Positions 35,544-43,581 of a stretch of DNA of 64,000 nucleotides are shown here, piece after piece. How positions within the stretch are numbered: position 1 is the first letter of the stretch; the number at the start of each line of letters is the position of its first letter. The translations under genes were made by a program, and so were the position numbers. Below the pieces are notes generated by a model. It did not search any database, was not told where the DNA came from, and was given only the letters and a program-made list of their open reading frames with translations. This DNA comes from a bacterium (GTDB lineage: Bacteria > Bdellovibrionota_G > JALEGL01): positions 1 through 64,000 of the forward strand of contig JALEGL010000003.1 in assembly GCA_022763185.1 (NCBI GenBank), in the 5' to 3' direction.

Positions 35544-36619
35544 AGTGGGCATTTGTTGCAGGAGGAACAGGTGGGCATATTTACCCAGCAATTGCTATTG
35601 CAGACCATTTAAAGCGTCACCAACTGGCAGATGAGATTGTGTTCCTAACAACCGAAAAAGTCTTGGATCAAGAGATTATTGAACAGGCGGGTTATCCACT
35701 GTATGCAATGAGCGGTTCTGGTTTTAATCAAACAGGGCTTGTACAAAAAATAAAAGCATTACTTAACTTTGTGAAACTATTTTTTAAAAGTAGAAAACTC
35801 ATTAAACAGCATCAATTTGATTGTGTTATTGGCACCGGTGGCTATATGTCTGGACCAGTTTTATGGTCAGCGTACTTGGCTAAAAAAATCACAGCAACTT
35901 TGGAGCCTAATGTTGTTGTTGGGCTAAGCAATCAATGGGTGAGTAGCTTTGTGAATAAAGTTTTTTTTGCTTTTGAAGAAAGTAAAAAGTTTTTAAACAA
36001 AAAAAAATGTATGTTTACCGGCAATCCCATTCGTCAAACAATTCTAAATATTGCGCCACCACAAGAGCCTAAAACAAAAAAAGTCTGTGTCATGATTTTT
36101 GGGGGCTCACAAGGGGCCAAGCAAATTAATGATTTATTGATACAAGCCATTCCAAAATTGAGCGAAAACAAAGATCAGGTTAGTTTTGTGCATCAAACCG
36201 GTAAACATAATTACAAGGAAGTCTTACAAACTTATGAAAAGTTTAACTTTGAACATGAGGTTCATGAATATATTTTTGATATTGCCAAAGCATATGAGCG
36301 GGCAGACATTATTGTAGGGCGTGCTGGTTCAAGTATTCTTGAAATAGCTGCCTGTGGACGCCCCAGTATTTTAATCCCTTATCCCTATGCAGCAGATAAT
36401 CACCAGCAAGAAAACGCAGCTGTTATGGAAAAAAACAATGCTTCTTATGTATTAACCGGTAAAGACATTGATGTTGAAGATTTTGTAGGCTGCTTAAAAG
36501 AATTGATTCTTAATCAACAAAAGAGAGAGCTGTTTAGAGCAGGCGCTCTAAGCTTAAGGCATGATCAGGCAGCCAAAACAATTGTTGATCAATTAATGCA
36601 GGAGTTTAGACATGCATAA
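35540..36619 (+). CDS. murG: UDP-GlcNAc:lipid I N-acetylglucosaminyltransferase MurG
   Basis: The 359-residue GT-B enzyme has the N-terminal loop GGTGGHIYPAIAIA, FDCVIGTGGYMSGPV, the ITATLEPNVVVGLSNQW acceptor side, FGGSQGAKQIN, GRAGSSILEIAACGRPSILIPYPYAADNHQ with the UDP-GlcNAc-contact region, and HQTGK. It makes lipid II from lipid I at the inner face of the membrane. It overlaps ftsW by 4 bp and murB by 8 bp. murC, which usually follows murG, is missing. Confidence 0.96.
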   Translation: MKWAFVAGGTGGHIYPAIAIADHLKRHQLADEIVFLTTEKVLDQEIIEQAGYPLYAMSGSGFNQTGLVQKIKALLNFVKLFFKSRKLIKQHQFDCVIGTGGYMSGPVLWSAYLAKKITATLEPNVVVGLSNQWVSSFVNKVFFAFEESKKFLNKKKCMFTGNPIRQTILNIAPPQEPKTKKVCVMIFGGSQGAKQINDLLIQAIPKLSENKDQVSFVHQTGKHNYKEVLQTYEKFNFEHEVHEYIFDIAKAYERADIIVGRAGSSILEIAACGRPSILIPYPYAADNHQQENAAVMEKNNASYVLTGKDIDVEDFVGCLKELILNQQKRELFRAGALSLRHDQAAKTIVDQLMQEFRHA

Positions 36620-37553
36620 AAATTGGCAGCAATGGGAAAGGTCTCTTGACAGTATTGTTGGTTTGTCTGTGAAGAAAAATAAGCCTTTAAAAAACAAAAC
36701 AAGTTTTGCAAATCAGTCTTCTGCTCAGTGGTATGTTGAGATTGAACAAAAATCTGCTTTAAAACAACTCATTGTTTCATTTAAAGAAAGTGGGCTGGTT
36801 TGGAAAAAAGATTGGGATGTTTTAGGCAAAGGGTCCAATGTTTTATTCAAAGACCAAGGGTATCAGGGTTGTATTGTCGATTTATCTAAAGCCTTTGCCT
36901 ATTATCAACCTGCTGGTAGCAATGCTGAGGGTAAAAAATATAAAGTTGGTGCTGGTCTAGCTAATATTGTTTTGCTTAATCACCTTAGAAAAGAAAAGCT
37001 CAAAGGTTTTGGTTATGTTTTTGGTATTCCTGGAAGTGTGGGTGGGGGATTAATCATGAATGCGGGCACACCCTTAGGTTGGTATGGTCAAAACGTTATT
37101 GCGGTCCAAGGTTATCATGTTAATGGTGATGATGTGCAGTGGGAAGTCAGCGAGAAAGATTTTGAGTACCGTTCTTTTAAAAAGAAAAAAGATTTTATTG
37201 TCACCGACCTTGAAATGTTTTTTAAACACAGTGACGGTTTAAGTATTGAAAATGAAATCAAACAAGCTAAAGAAAGCCGAAAAAATCAACCCTTAAACAA
37301 ACCCAGCTTTGGTTCTGTATTTAAAAATCCACAGCCGTTGTACGCGGCGCAATTGATTGAGCAAGCCCAATTAAAGGGAAAAACAATAGGGGGAGCGCAA
37401 ATTTCAGAGAAACATGCCAACTTTATTGTTAATCAAGGAACGGCAACATGCTCTGATGCCATGGCTTTAATCACTCTAATGAAAGAAACTGTGAAAACAA
37501 AGTTTGCGGTGGATTTACAACAAGAAGTCATTGTGATGGGGGATCAAGGATGA
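36612..37553 (+). CDS. murB: UDP-N-acetylenolpyruvoylglucosamine reductase MurB
   Basis: The 313-residue flavoenzyme has the FAD-binding part VLGKGSNVLFKDQG, then YVFGIPGSVGGGLIMNAG, YRSFKKKK, and the C-terminal NKPSFGSVFKNP, with the catalytic serine, and LIEQAQLKGKTIGGAQISEKHANFIVN. This is the type lacking the large insertion of the E. coli enzyme. It reduces the enolpyruvyl group to give UDP-MurNAc. It overlaps murG and ddl, so the operon is tightly coupled here. Confidence 0.95.
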   Translation: MHKNWQQWERSLDSIVGLSVKKNKPLKNKTSFANQSSAQWYVEIEQKSALKQLIVSFKESGLVWKKDWDVLGKGSNVLFKDQGYQGCIVDLSKAFAYYQPAGSNAEGKKYKVGAGLANIVLLNHLRKEKLKGFGYVFGIPGSVGGGLIMNAGTPLGWYGQNVIAVQGYHVNGDDVQWEVSEKDFEYRSFKKKKDFIVTDLEMFFKHSDGLSIENEIKQAKESRKNQPLNKPSFGSVFKNPQPLYAAQLIEQAQLKGKTIGGAQISEKHANFIVNQGTATCSDAMALITLMKETVKTKFAVDLQQEVIVMGDQG

Positions 37554-38488
37554 TGTTTGATAAAAATCTTAAAATTGTTGTTCTTCAAGGTGGTTTTTCA
37601 AAAGAAAGAGAGGTTTCTTTAAAAACTGCAAAAGCTATTGTCAGTGCTTTAGAAGGCGGTGGATATCAGCATGTTAAAGTTATTGATGTAAAACAAGGCT
37701 TTGTGCATCAGCTTTTAAACCAAGATATTGACCTTGTGATTAATGCTCTTCATGGTCATTATGGTGAAGATGGCACTGTACAAGGTTTATTAGATAGTTT
37801 GGGTATTGCGTATACGGGTGCAGGTGTTGAAGCTTCCGCTTTATGTATGAATAAATTTGTATCAAAGGTTTTGATGCAGTCTCACAATATTAGCACACCA
37901 AATTTTAAACATGTTCAGATAACAGAAAGTTTAGAGGCAATCAAAGCCAAAGCCCTTGATATAGGCTTTCCTTTAGTGATTAAGCCCTGTCATGAAGGTT
38001 CAACGTATGGTTTAAAAGTGGTGAAAAAACCTGAGGATTTTTCAGACAGTTATGCGTGGTGTAAACCTTATGGACAATCTTTTCTTTTAGAACAATATAT
38101 TTCTGGTAGGGAAATAACGGTGGCTGTCTTAAATGGTCAGTGTTTACCCACTGTAGAAATTAGTCCCAAGAGCGGTTTCTATGATTATGAAGCCAAGTAT
38201 ACCCCAGGAAAAACTGAATTTGCATGTCCGGCACAGTTGAGTGAGAGCTTGCAACAACAAGCCAATGATTTAGCGTATAGATCAGCTCAAGTGTTGGGTG
38301 TTTTAGATTTTTGTCGTGTAGATATGATGATAAAAGATAATCAGGTTTTTGTTTTGGAAGTGAATACTTTGCCAGGCATGACTCCCACCAGTTTATTTCC
38401 AAGAGCTGCAAGTGTAGCAGGGATTTCGTTTTTAGATCTTTTGCAAACTTTAATTGAACAGGCTTTACAAAGAAAGGAGAAAAGATGA
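37550..38488 (+). CDS. ddl: D-alanine--D-alanine ligase
   Basis: The 312-residue ATP-grasp enzyme has the motifs GGFSKEREVSLKTA at the N-terminus, ALHGHYGEDGTVQGLLD, YTGAGVEASALCMNK, LVIKPCHEGSTYG, FLLEQYISGREITVAVL, and the C-terminal EVNTLPGMTPTSLFP, which closes the Mg/ATP site. It makes the D-Ala-D-Ala that MurF uses. It overlaps murB by 4 bp and ftsQ by 4 bp. It is of DdlB type by size and operon place. Confidence 0.96.
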   Translation: MMFDKNLKIVVLQGGFSKEREVSLKTAKAIVSALEGGGYQHVKVIDVKQGFVHQLLNQDIDLVINALHGHYGEDGTVQGLLDSLGIAYTGAGVEASALCMNKFVSKVLMQSHNISTPNFKHVQITESLEAIKAKALDIGFPLVIKPCHEGSTYGLKVVKKPEDFSDSYAWCKPYGQSFLLEQYISGREITVAVLNGQCLPTVEISPKSGFYDYEAKYTPGKTEFACPAQLSESLQQQANDLAYRSAQVLGVLDFCRVDMMIKDNQVFVLEVNTLPGMTPTSLFPRAASVAGISFLDLLQTLIEQALQRKEKR

Positions 38489-39351
38489 ATCGCTACCATA
38501 GACCAGTGTTAAATATTGGCTCATCAGACAAAAAAATTTTTTTGAAATCTGCGTCAAAAAAGAGGAAAGTCTACGCTTTTTTTGTTATTCTCTTTATTGT
38601 TGTTGGTGGCATTGGCATATACAAATATCAAGCAAAGAGACAAACAAATATGCAAGGAATAGTATTAAATGAAAGTACGTTAAAAGCTGTTAAGGAGAAC
38701 ATGCTTATAAGCTTGGAAAAAGCTCAAGACCTGTTTACTAAATTGTATAAGAATATTGTAGAGCACTATCAACAACAACAAAAATTAAAGAAACAAGAAT
38801 TAGATTTTATTGTGCAGCAGTACTCTGAAAACGAAAATCTATCCAAAGTTGTGTTTGGAAAAAGCTGGGTCGGGCAAAAATTATTTGAAAAACATCAGTT
38901 AAGCGATTTTGCAACGGTCAAGTTAAATAAGTTCTATCAAGTGAATAGAAATGCTTATATTTTGTCCGAAACGCAAAAGCAACAAATGGGTGTTTATCCA
39001 ATTTTGTCTGGTCCTTGGAGTCAAAAAGAAAGCCATTCGTTGACAGAGGAAGATAGACGTATTTTGGAGCAGGGGATAGAGCTTTTAGCTTTATTTAATC
39101 AGTACCCACAAATAAGTAGAATCTTGTCTGAAGTAAACTATAATTCAGATTATGGTTGGGTTTTGTTTTCAACTGCACCAGGGATGACTGTAACTTTAGG
39201 TAGAGATGATTTTCAAGAAAAAACCCAACGTTTACTGCGTGTTATGGATCAGTATCGGGATAATGTGGTGAATGTGAAGAGTATAGATTTAGATTACAGT
39301 GAACTGGCAATTGTAAAATTAAGAAAAGGAGAGCAGCATGGCCAATCATAA
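38485..39351 (+). CDS. ftsQ: Cell division protein FtsQ (divergent)
   Basis: The 288-residue protein has a basic cytoplasmic tail, one membrane helix (about 30-47) and a periplasmic part. The C-terminal beta domain shows the FtsQ-type pattern GWVLFSTAPGMTVTLGRDDFQEKTQRLLRVM, then VKSIDLDYSELAIVK. The region between has long charged helices (QDLFTKLYKNIVEHY) in place of an easily recognised POTRA domain, so the protein is divergent. Its place between ddl and ftsA, overlapping both, supports the call. Confidence 0.82.
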   Translation: MNRYHRPVLNIGSSDKKIFLKSASKKRKVYAFFVILFIVVGGIGIYKYQAKRQTNMQGIVLNESTLKAVKENMLISLEKAQDLFTKLYKNIVEHYQQQQKLKKQELDFIVQQYSENENLSKVVFGKSWVGQKLFEKHQLSDFATVKLNKFYQVNRNAYILSETQKQQMGVYPILSGPWSQKESHSLTEEDRRILEQGIELLALFNQYPQISRILSEVNYNSDYGWVLFSTAPGMTVTLGRDDFQEKTQRLLRVMDQYRDNVVNVKSIDLDYSELAIVKLRKGEQHGQS

Positions 39352-40573
39352 GGACAATTTAATTGTTGGTCTGGATATTGGGACAACCAAAGTCTGTGCC
39401 ATTGTTGGTGAAAAAAGTGATAAAGGCATAGACATTGTCGGTATTGGCACAGCTGAGTCCAAGGGTTTGCGTAAAGGTGTTGTCATTAATATTGACTCTA
39501 CCGTTCAAGCCATAGCCAAAGCCATTGAAGAAGCAGAGTTAATGGCCGGATGTGAAATTTCCTCCGTGTATGCAGGTATTGCTGGAGGGCATATCCGAGG
39601 ATTCAATAGCCATGGTGTTGTTGCTGTGGGTGATAGAGAGGTAAGAACTCAAGATGTGGACAGAGTGATAGATGCGGCAAAAGCGGTTGCGATTCCTATG
39701 GATAGAGAAGTTTTGCATGTCTTACCCAAAGAGTTTATTGTTGATGATCAGGATGAAATTAAAGATCCTGTAGGGATGTCAGGGGTAAGGTTAGAGGCTA
39801 AAGTGCATATTGTGACTGCTGCAGTAACCTCGGCGCAAAACATTGTGAAATGTGCCAATAAATGTGGCTTAACCGTTGAAGATATTGTTTTGGAGCAATT
39901 GGCGTCTGCCGAAGCCATTTTGACTCCTGATGAAAAAGAGTTGGGTGTTGCTTTAATTGATATTGGTGGTGGGACAACCGATGTTGTTTTATATGCCCAA
40001 GGTGCTATTCAACATACCTCAGTGATTGCATTGGGGGGGCAGCATTTTACCAATGATATTGCTGTAGGGGTAAGAACCCCAACAGTGGAAGCAGAGAAAA
40101 TAAAGTGTGAATATGGCTGTGCTGCTAGAGAGTTAGCCACCGATGTTGTGATTGATGTTCCTAGCGTTGGTGGTCGAAGTGCTAGAAAAATTTCTAAACA
40201 CTTGCTGAGTGAAATTATTGAACCTAGAGCGGAAGAACTTTTTTCTTTAGCAAAAAGAGAAATTGATCGCAGTGGTTTTTCTCACCTATTGGGTTCAGGT
40301 ATAGTGATTACTGGTGGCAGTTCCATGCTGGAAGGCATGAGTGACGTGGCAGAAAAGGTTTTTGATTTGCCAGTGAGGTTGGGTGTTCCACAGAATGTTG
40401 GTGGCTTGGTTGATGTTGTATCAAGCCCACGTTATGCAACATCCGTTGGTCTTGTCCAGTATGGAGCCAAGCAAATGCAAAGTGGGCAGCAAAAACATTA
40501 TCGAGAAAAAAGTTCTGGACCTTATTTAAAAGTTTCTGATCGGGTGAAGCAGTGGTTTGGAGAGTTTTTTTAA
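39338..40573 (+). CDS. ftsA: Cell division protein FtsA
   Basis: The 411-residue actin-like ATPase has the phosphate 1 motif IVGLDIGTTKVCAIVGE, the FtsA-specific 1C domain, ALIDIGGGTTDVVLY (phosphate 2), GSGIVITGGSSMLEGM (adenosine), and the C-terminal amphipathic membrane-targeting helix SDRVKQWFGEFF. A GGAGA ribosome binding site precedes the start, which overlaps ftsQ by 14 bp. It anchors FtsZ to the membrane and recruits the divisome. Confidence 0.96.
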   Translation: MANHKDNLIVGLDIGTTKVCAIVGEKSDKGIDIVGIGTAESKGLRKGVVINIDSTVQAIAKAIEEAELMAGCEISSVYAGIAGGHIRGFNSHGVVAVGDREVRTQDVDRVIDAAKAVAIPMDREVLHVLPKEFIVDDQDEIKDPVGMSGVRLEAKVHIVTAAVTSAQNIVKCANKCGLTVEDIVLEQLASAEAILTPDEKELGVALIDIGGGTTDVVLYAQGAIQHTSVIALGGQHFTNDIAVGVRTPTVEAEKIKCEYGCAARELATDVVIDVPSVGGRSARKISKHLLSEIIEPRAEELFSLAKREIDRSGFSHLLGSGIVITGGSSMLEGMSDVAEKVFDLPVRLGVPQNVGGLVDVVSSPRYATSVGLVQYGAKQMQSGQQKHYREKSSGPYLKVSDRVKQWFGEFF

Positions 40574-40658
40574 TTAAGTGATGCTGATGACTGAAGTGGT
40601 TAAAAATACGAGCAAAAACAATAGAAAGAGCAGTAAAGAAAACGAAGGAGATCAATGT

Positions 40659-41864
40659 ATGTTTGAATTTGAAGAAGTAAGCAATGTGGCAAAGATTAAG
40701 GTCATTGGTGTTGGTGGCGGCGGTGGAAATGCTGTAAACACAATGATAGAAGAAGGTTTGTCCAATGTTGACTTTATTGCGGTTAATACGGATGCTCAAG
40801 CGCTCAATGCATCAAGAGCTGATCACAAAATGCAAATTGGTGAGACTTTGACTCGCGGTTTAGGTGCTGGAGCCAATCCTGAAATTGGACGCGAAGCCGC
40901 TTTAGAAGATAGAGATAGAATTGCAGAACATATTAAAGGTGCGGATATGGTCTTTATCACTGCCGGTATGGGCGGCGGAACTGGGACCGGAGCAGCGCCT
41001 ATTGTGGCGGAAATTGCTAGAGAGAGTGGTGCCTTGACCATTGGTGTTGTAACCAAACCTTTTATCTTTGAGGGTAAACGCAGAAAAAAGCATGCTGAAG
41101 AAGGTATAGATGTATTACAAAGCACTGTCGACACTTTAATTACCATCCCTAATCAACGTTTGATTAATCTTGCTGGTGAATCAACATCCATGGTGGATGC
41201 ATTTAAAAAGGCTGATGAAGTGTTGTTGCAAGCGGTACGTGGTATCAGTGACTTAATTACCATTCCTGGCTTGATTAACTTGGATTTTGCTGACGTGAGA
41301 ACCATCATGAATGGCCAAGGTCTAGCCATGATGGGTACTGGGCAAGCCACAGGTGAAAAACGCTCTGTAGAATCAGCCCAACGCGCTATTTCTTCTCCAC
41401 TACTGGAAGATATTGATATTCATGGTGCAACTGGAGTTCTATTGAACATTACAGGTAGTTCAAACATGACTTTGCATGAAGTCAACGAAGCTGCAGTGAT
41501 GATTCAGGAAGCCACGCATGAAGATGCCAATATTATCTTTGGTGCCGTAATCGATGAGCGCATGGGTGATGATTTAAGAATCACAGTCATTGCCACTGGC
41601 TTTGAAAATGAAGACAGTAAGCGCGATCACGCTTTTAACCCGCAAAAAACAAGAGCTTATTCAAATCAAAGAGTAGGTGCTGGCTTACCGTCTTCTGCAC
41701 CGCAAGCGAGAAAAGACAAAGACATTCCAATTGAAAACTCTCTGTTGAAACTGCGTGATATTGATTCTTTAGAGTTTAGAAAGCGTATTAAAGAACTGGG
41801 TGCCGATGCCTTTGAAGAAAGCGAATACGACATTCCTACTTTTTTGCGCAAGCAGGTGGATTGA
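40659..41864 (+). CDS. ftsZ: Cell division GTPase FtsZ
   Basis: The protein has 401 residues when started at ATG 40659, which sits 8 bases after an AAGGAG and gives the canonical N-terminus [20 protein letters not shown]. An in-frame ATG at 40578 would add 27 atypical residues. The tubulin signature [10 protein letters not shown] and the T7 loop region [11 protein letters not shown] are present, and the C-terminal tail ends with [10 protein letters not shown], the peptide that binds FtsA. The linker is short. The gene lies 85 bp after ftsA and closes the dcw operon. Confidence 0.96.
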   Translation: MFEFEEVSNVAKIKVIGVGGGGGNAVNTMIEEGLSNVDFIAVNTDAQALNASRADHKMQIGETLTRGLGAGANPEIGREAALEDRDRIAEHIKGADMVFITAGMGGGTGTGAAPIVAEIARESGALTIGVVTKPFIFEGKRRKKHAEEGIDVLQSTVDTLITIPNQRLINLAGESTSMVDAFKKADEVLLQAVRGISDLITIPGLINLDFADVRTIMNGQGLAMMGTGQATGEKRSVESAQRAISSPLLEDIDIHGATGVLLNITGSSNMTLHEVNEAAVMIQEATHEDANIIFGAVIDERMGDDLRITVIATGFENEDSKRDHAFNPQKTRAYSNQRVGAGLPSSAPQARKDKDIPIENSLLKLRDIDSLEFRKRIKELGADAFEESEYDIPTFLRKQVD

Positions 41865-41877
41865 TTGTTTTTTATTA

Positions 41878-41924
41878 GGGGGATCTTCCCCCCTTCTTGA
41901 TCAAAAAACGTCGTTTTTGATCAA
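41878..41924. repeat. Double-hairpin intergenic repeat, diverged copy 3
   Basis: The layout is the same as in the two copies around rplU: a G-run/C-run hairpin (GGGGGATCTTCCCCCC, 41878-41893), then CTTC, then a second hairpin with arms TTGATCAAAAA and TTTTTGATCAA at 41897-41924. Both arms changed together relative to TTGACG/CGTCAA in the other copies, so pairing is kept. It lies 14 bp after the ftsZ stop and may also help to end the dcw transcript. Confidence 0.6.
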
Positions 41925-42048
41925 TACAACCCACCCAGGTCAGAAACGGCACAAGGCCTCTCTTCCTATAATTTAAAATAAATATAAGCTTATGTCCCTG
42001 AGCTTTATAAAATTGTTTTAGTTATTTTACTTCTATTTATTTTAATGT

Positions 42049-42451
42049 TTGCAGAACCACCCTAATGATCCAGATATAGAGTATCATATAGGCTGGATTT
42101 ATGATGTGAGTGATCAGCCCAAAGAAGCCATTGAATATTATCAACGGGCCTTAGAGTATGGACTTAGTGAAGATAAAAAAGGTTGTATGTTGTCATTGGG
42201 TAGTTCTTTAAGAGCAATAGGACATTATAAACAATCAAAAGCAGTTCTTGAACAAGCCATTCAAGATTACCCGGAATATAAAACCCTAAAAAATTTTTTT
42301 AGCGCTGACCTTATTTAATCTAAAATAATATGAAACAAGCACAGTGCTTTTGTTAAATGAGTTGATGGATACAAGCAATAACGATGAGATTTTAGTCTAT
42401 ATAGAAGCAATACAATATTATCTTAATGAAGGCCTAGAGAAAATTTTTTAG
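42049..42451 (+). pseudogene. Remnant of a tetratricopeptide-repeat (TPR) gene
   Basis: A frame beginning with TTG at 42049 encodes 89 residues with a clear TPR pattern: DIEYHIGWIYDVSDQPKEAI and YYQRALEYG, then LSLGSSLRAIGHYKQSKAVLEQAI. It stops at 42318. Frame-shifted DNA after it (42375-42451) encodes LLLNELMDTSNNDEILVYIE and more, up to a TAG, which looks like the end of the same protein family. A stop sits just before the TTG and the usual N-terminal part is missing. Truncation and frameshift both point to decay. The small TPR protein family involved has about 120-160 residues. Confidence 0.6.
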
Positions 42452-42545
42452 AATAGAATTACTAATCAAGCTATAAAAATTATTATCTTGTTTTAGTAGA
42501 TTTAGTTTGTTAGCGTTTTACCTTCAAACAAAATAAGGAGAAACC

Positions 42546-42626
42546 ATGAAAAAATTCAATCTTAAAATTCATAAAGTAAAAGTTTACGGAGCTGCAAGAG
42601 TACTACCAGTCTGCAAGAAAAAGTAA
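42546..42626 (+). CDS. Small basic peptide, candidate precursor for the downstream HExxH protein
   Basis: The gene encodes 26 residues, beginning MKKFNLKIHKVKVYG and ending in VCKKK. A strong AAGGAG (42535-42540) sits 5 bases before ATG. The peptide has nine Lys and one Arg, one His (9), one Tyr (14) and one Cys (23). It has no signal peptide. A hairpin follows it directly, and then comes a gene of the HExxH putative peptide-modification family in the same orientation, 72 bp after the peptide stop. Role as a modified-peptide precursor is inferred from this context only. No homologue is recognised, and a regulatory leader peptide is the main alternative. Confidence 0.55.
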   Translation: MKKFNLKIHKVKVYGAARVLPVCKKK

Positions 42627-42633
42627 ACCTTTT

Positions 42634-42681
42634 ATAAAGCACAGTTATTATGATCTTTTTAGAACGTAAGCTGTGCTTTAT
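42634..42681 (+). terminator. Hairpin between the small peptide and the HExxH gene (possible partial terminator)
   Basis: ATAAAGCACAG (42634-42644) is perfectly complementary to CTGTGCTTTAT (42671-42681), with a 26-nt loop. A T-rich TATTTTG follows. The run of T is short and the loop large, so termination is probably partial. Such a hairpin would let the peptide be made in excess over the enzyme, or stabilise the peptide mRNA. Confidence 0.5.
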
Positions 42682-42698
42682 TATTTTGATGGAGAAAT

Positions 42699-43571
42699 AT
42701 GTATTCCTTATTATTTGATTTAGATCAAACTCAAAAACTAGCAAGAGAATATTGGCAGGCTTTACGCTCAGAAACGATGAGTGAGTTGAACATTGAGTTA
42801 AATGAAGAGTTGTCTGTTTTTGATAAATCTATTATTTGGAGTATGGGTACGTATAGGCCCGAAACACTTTCAGAAATTAAAGATAGTGAAAGCTTAAAAG
42901 CTCAATTGATTGGTGAGAATGAATATATTCATAACTATCAACTAAACTCAGCACCAAGTTTTATTAAACGATACTCTATGGACCTTGAACAAGGTTTACA
43001 CTATGATCTTGATGAAGCACTATTAAAAGAAGTAGAGGGTGCTATTGAAAGGGCACTAGAGATTGTAAAAACTCATTGGCATGAAGCCTATGAAGAAATA
43101 GAAGCAATTTATAAAGCTTTTGTTTGGCAAAGATCGCCAGGCTTGAATAATAGAGCGCACTCAGCACCCCAAAACTTTGGCTTCTCTTTTTTAAATATTG
43201 ATTACTTTAAAGATGTTGAACCAGTTGCTTTAGCTACACAATTTGTTCATGAAGCATCACATCAAATTTTATTTGTTGAATGTGCCATTGACCCATTGAT
43301 TCCAGAGGATTACGATACAATGGTTTATTCACCCTTCAGGGGTGAGCAAAGACCAGCAATAGGAGCATTGCATGCATTGATATCAATGGCGAGAATGTTA
43401 ATGTGGAAGGAAAAGCTAGAAAACCATCTTGATTACGAGAAAGAATGTAAAGATATTGAGAGACTGATTCCTTTATATAATCAAGCTATTGAAGAGTTAG
43501 CATCCATAAAATTTAGCCAACGAGGAAATGATTTAATGGATTCCTTCAAGCGGCTTCAAACAACACTTTAA
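42699..43571 (+). CDS. HExxH-motif putative peptide-modification protein (possible Fe/2-oxoglutarate peptide hydroxylase)
   Basis: The 290-residue protein has no signal peptide. The metal motif is H184-E-A-S-H188 in QFVHEASHQILF. It is followed by YSPFRGEQRPAIGALHALI (210-228), where H225 is a candidate third metal ligand and R214/R218 are candidate substrate or cosubstrate contacts. This 'HExxH ... SPxR...RP..G.LH' pattern is that of the family named HEXXH putative peptide modification proteins (TIGR04267 type); some members are reported as 2-oxoglutarate-dependent peptide beta-hydroxylases. GGAGA precedes the start. A short peptide gene lies upstream. A metalloprotease is the alternative, but the motif after HExxH does not fit common peptidase families. 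Confidence 0.75.
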   Translation: MYSLLFDLDQTQKLAREYWQALRSETMSELNIELNEELSVFDKSIIWSMGTYRPETLSEIKDSESLKAQLIGENEYIHNYQLNSAPSFIKRYSMDLEQGLHYDLDEALLKEVEGAIERALEIVKTHWHEAYEEIEAIYKAFVWQRSPGLNNRAHSAPQNFGFSFLNIDYFKDVEPVALATQFVHEASHQILFVECAIDPLIPEDYDTMVYSPFRGEQRPAIGALHALISMARMLMWKEKLENHLDYEKECKDIERLIPLYNQAIEELASIKFSQRGNDLMDSFKRLQTTL

Positions 43572-43581
43572 TGTATAAAAA

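Noticed and set aside
40578-40658. Longer start for ftsZ adding 27 residues
   Set aside because: The extension is polar and unlike any FtsZ N-terminus. The ATG at 40659 has AAGGAG at ideal spacing and gives the family start.
28247-41864. Hidden murC, murD or murE in other frames of the dcw operon
   Set aside because: All intervals between dcw genes are overlaps or a few bases, apart from an 85-bp ftsA-ftsZ gap, so there is no room. MurF is the only protein with the Mur ligase ATP motif.
42045-42065. Short ATG frame overlapping the TPR remnant start
   Set aside because: It stops after six codons and is out of frame with the TPR coding sequence.
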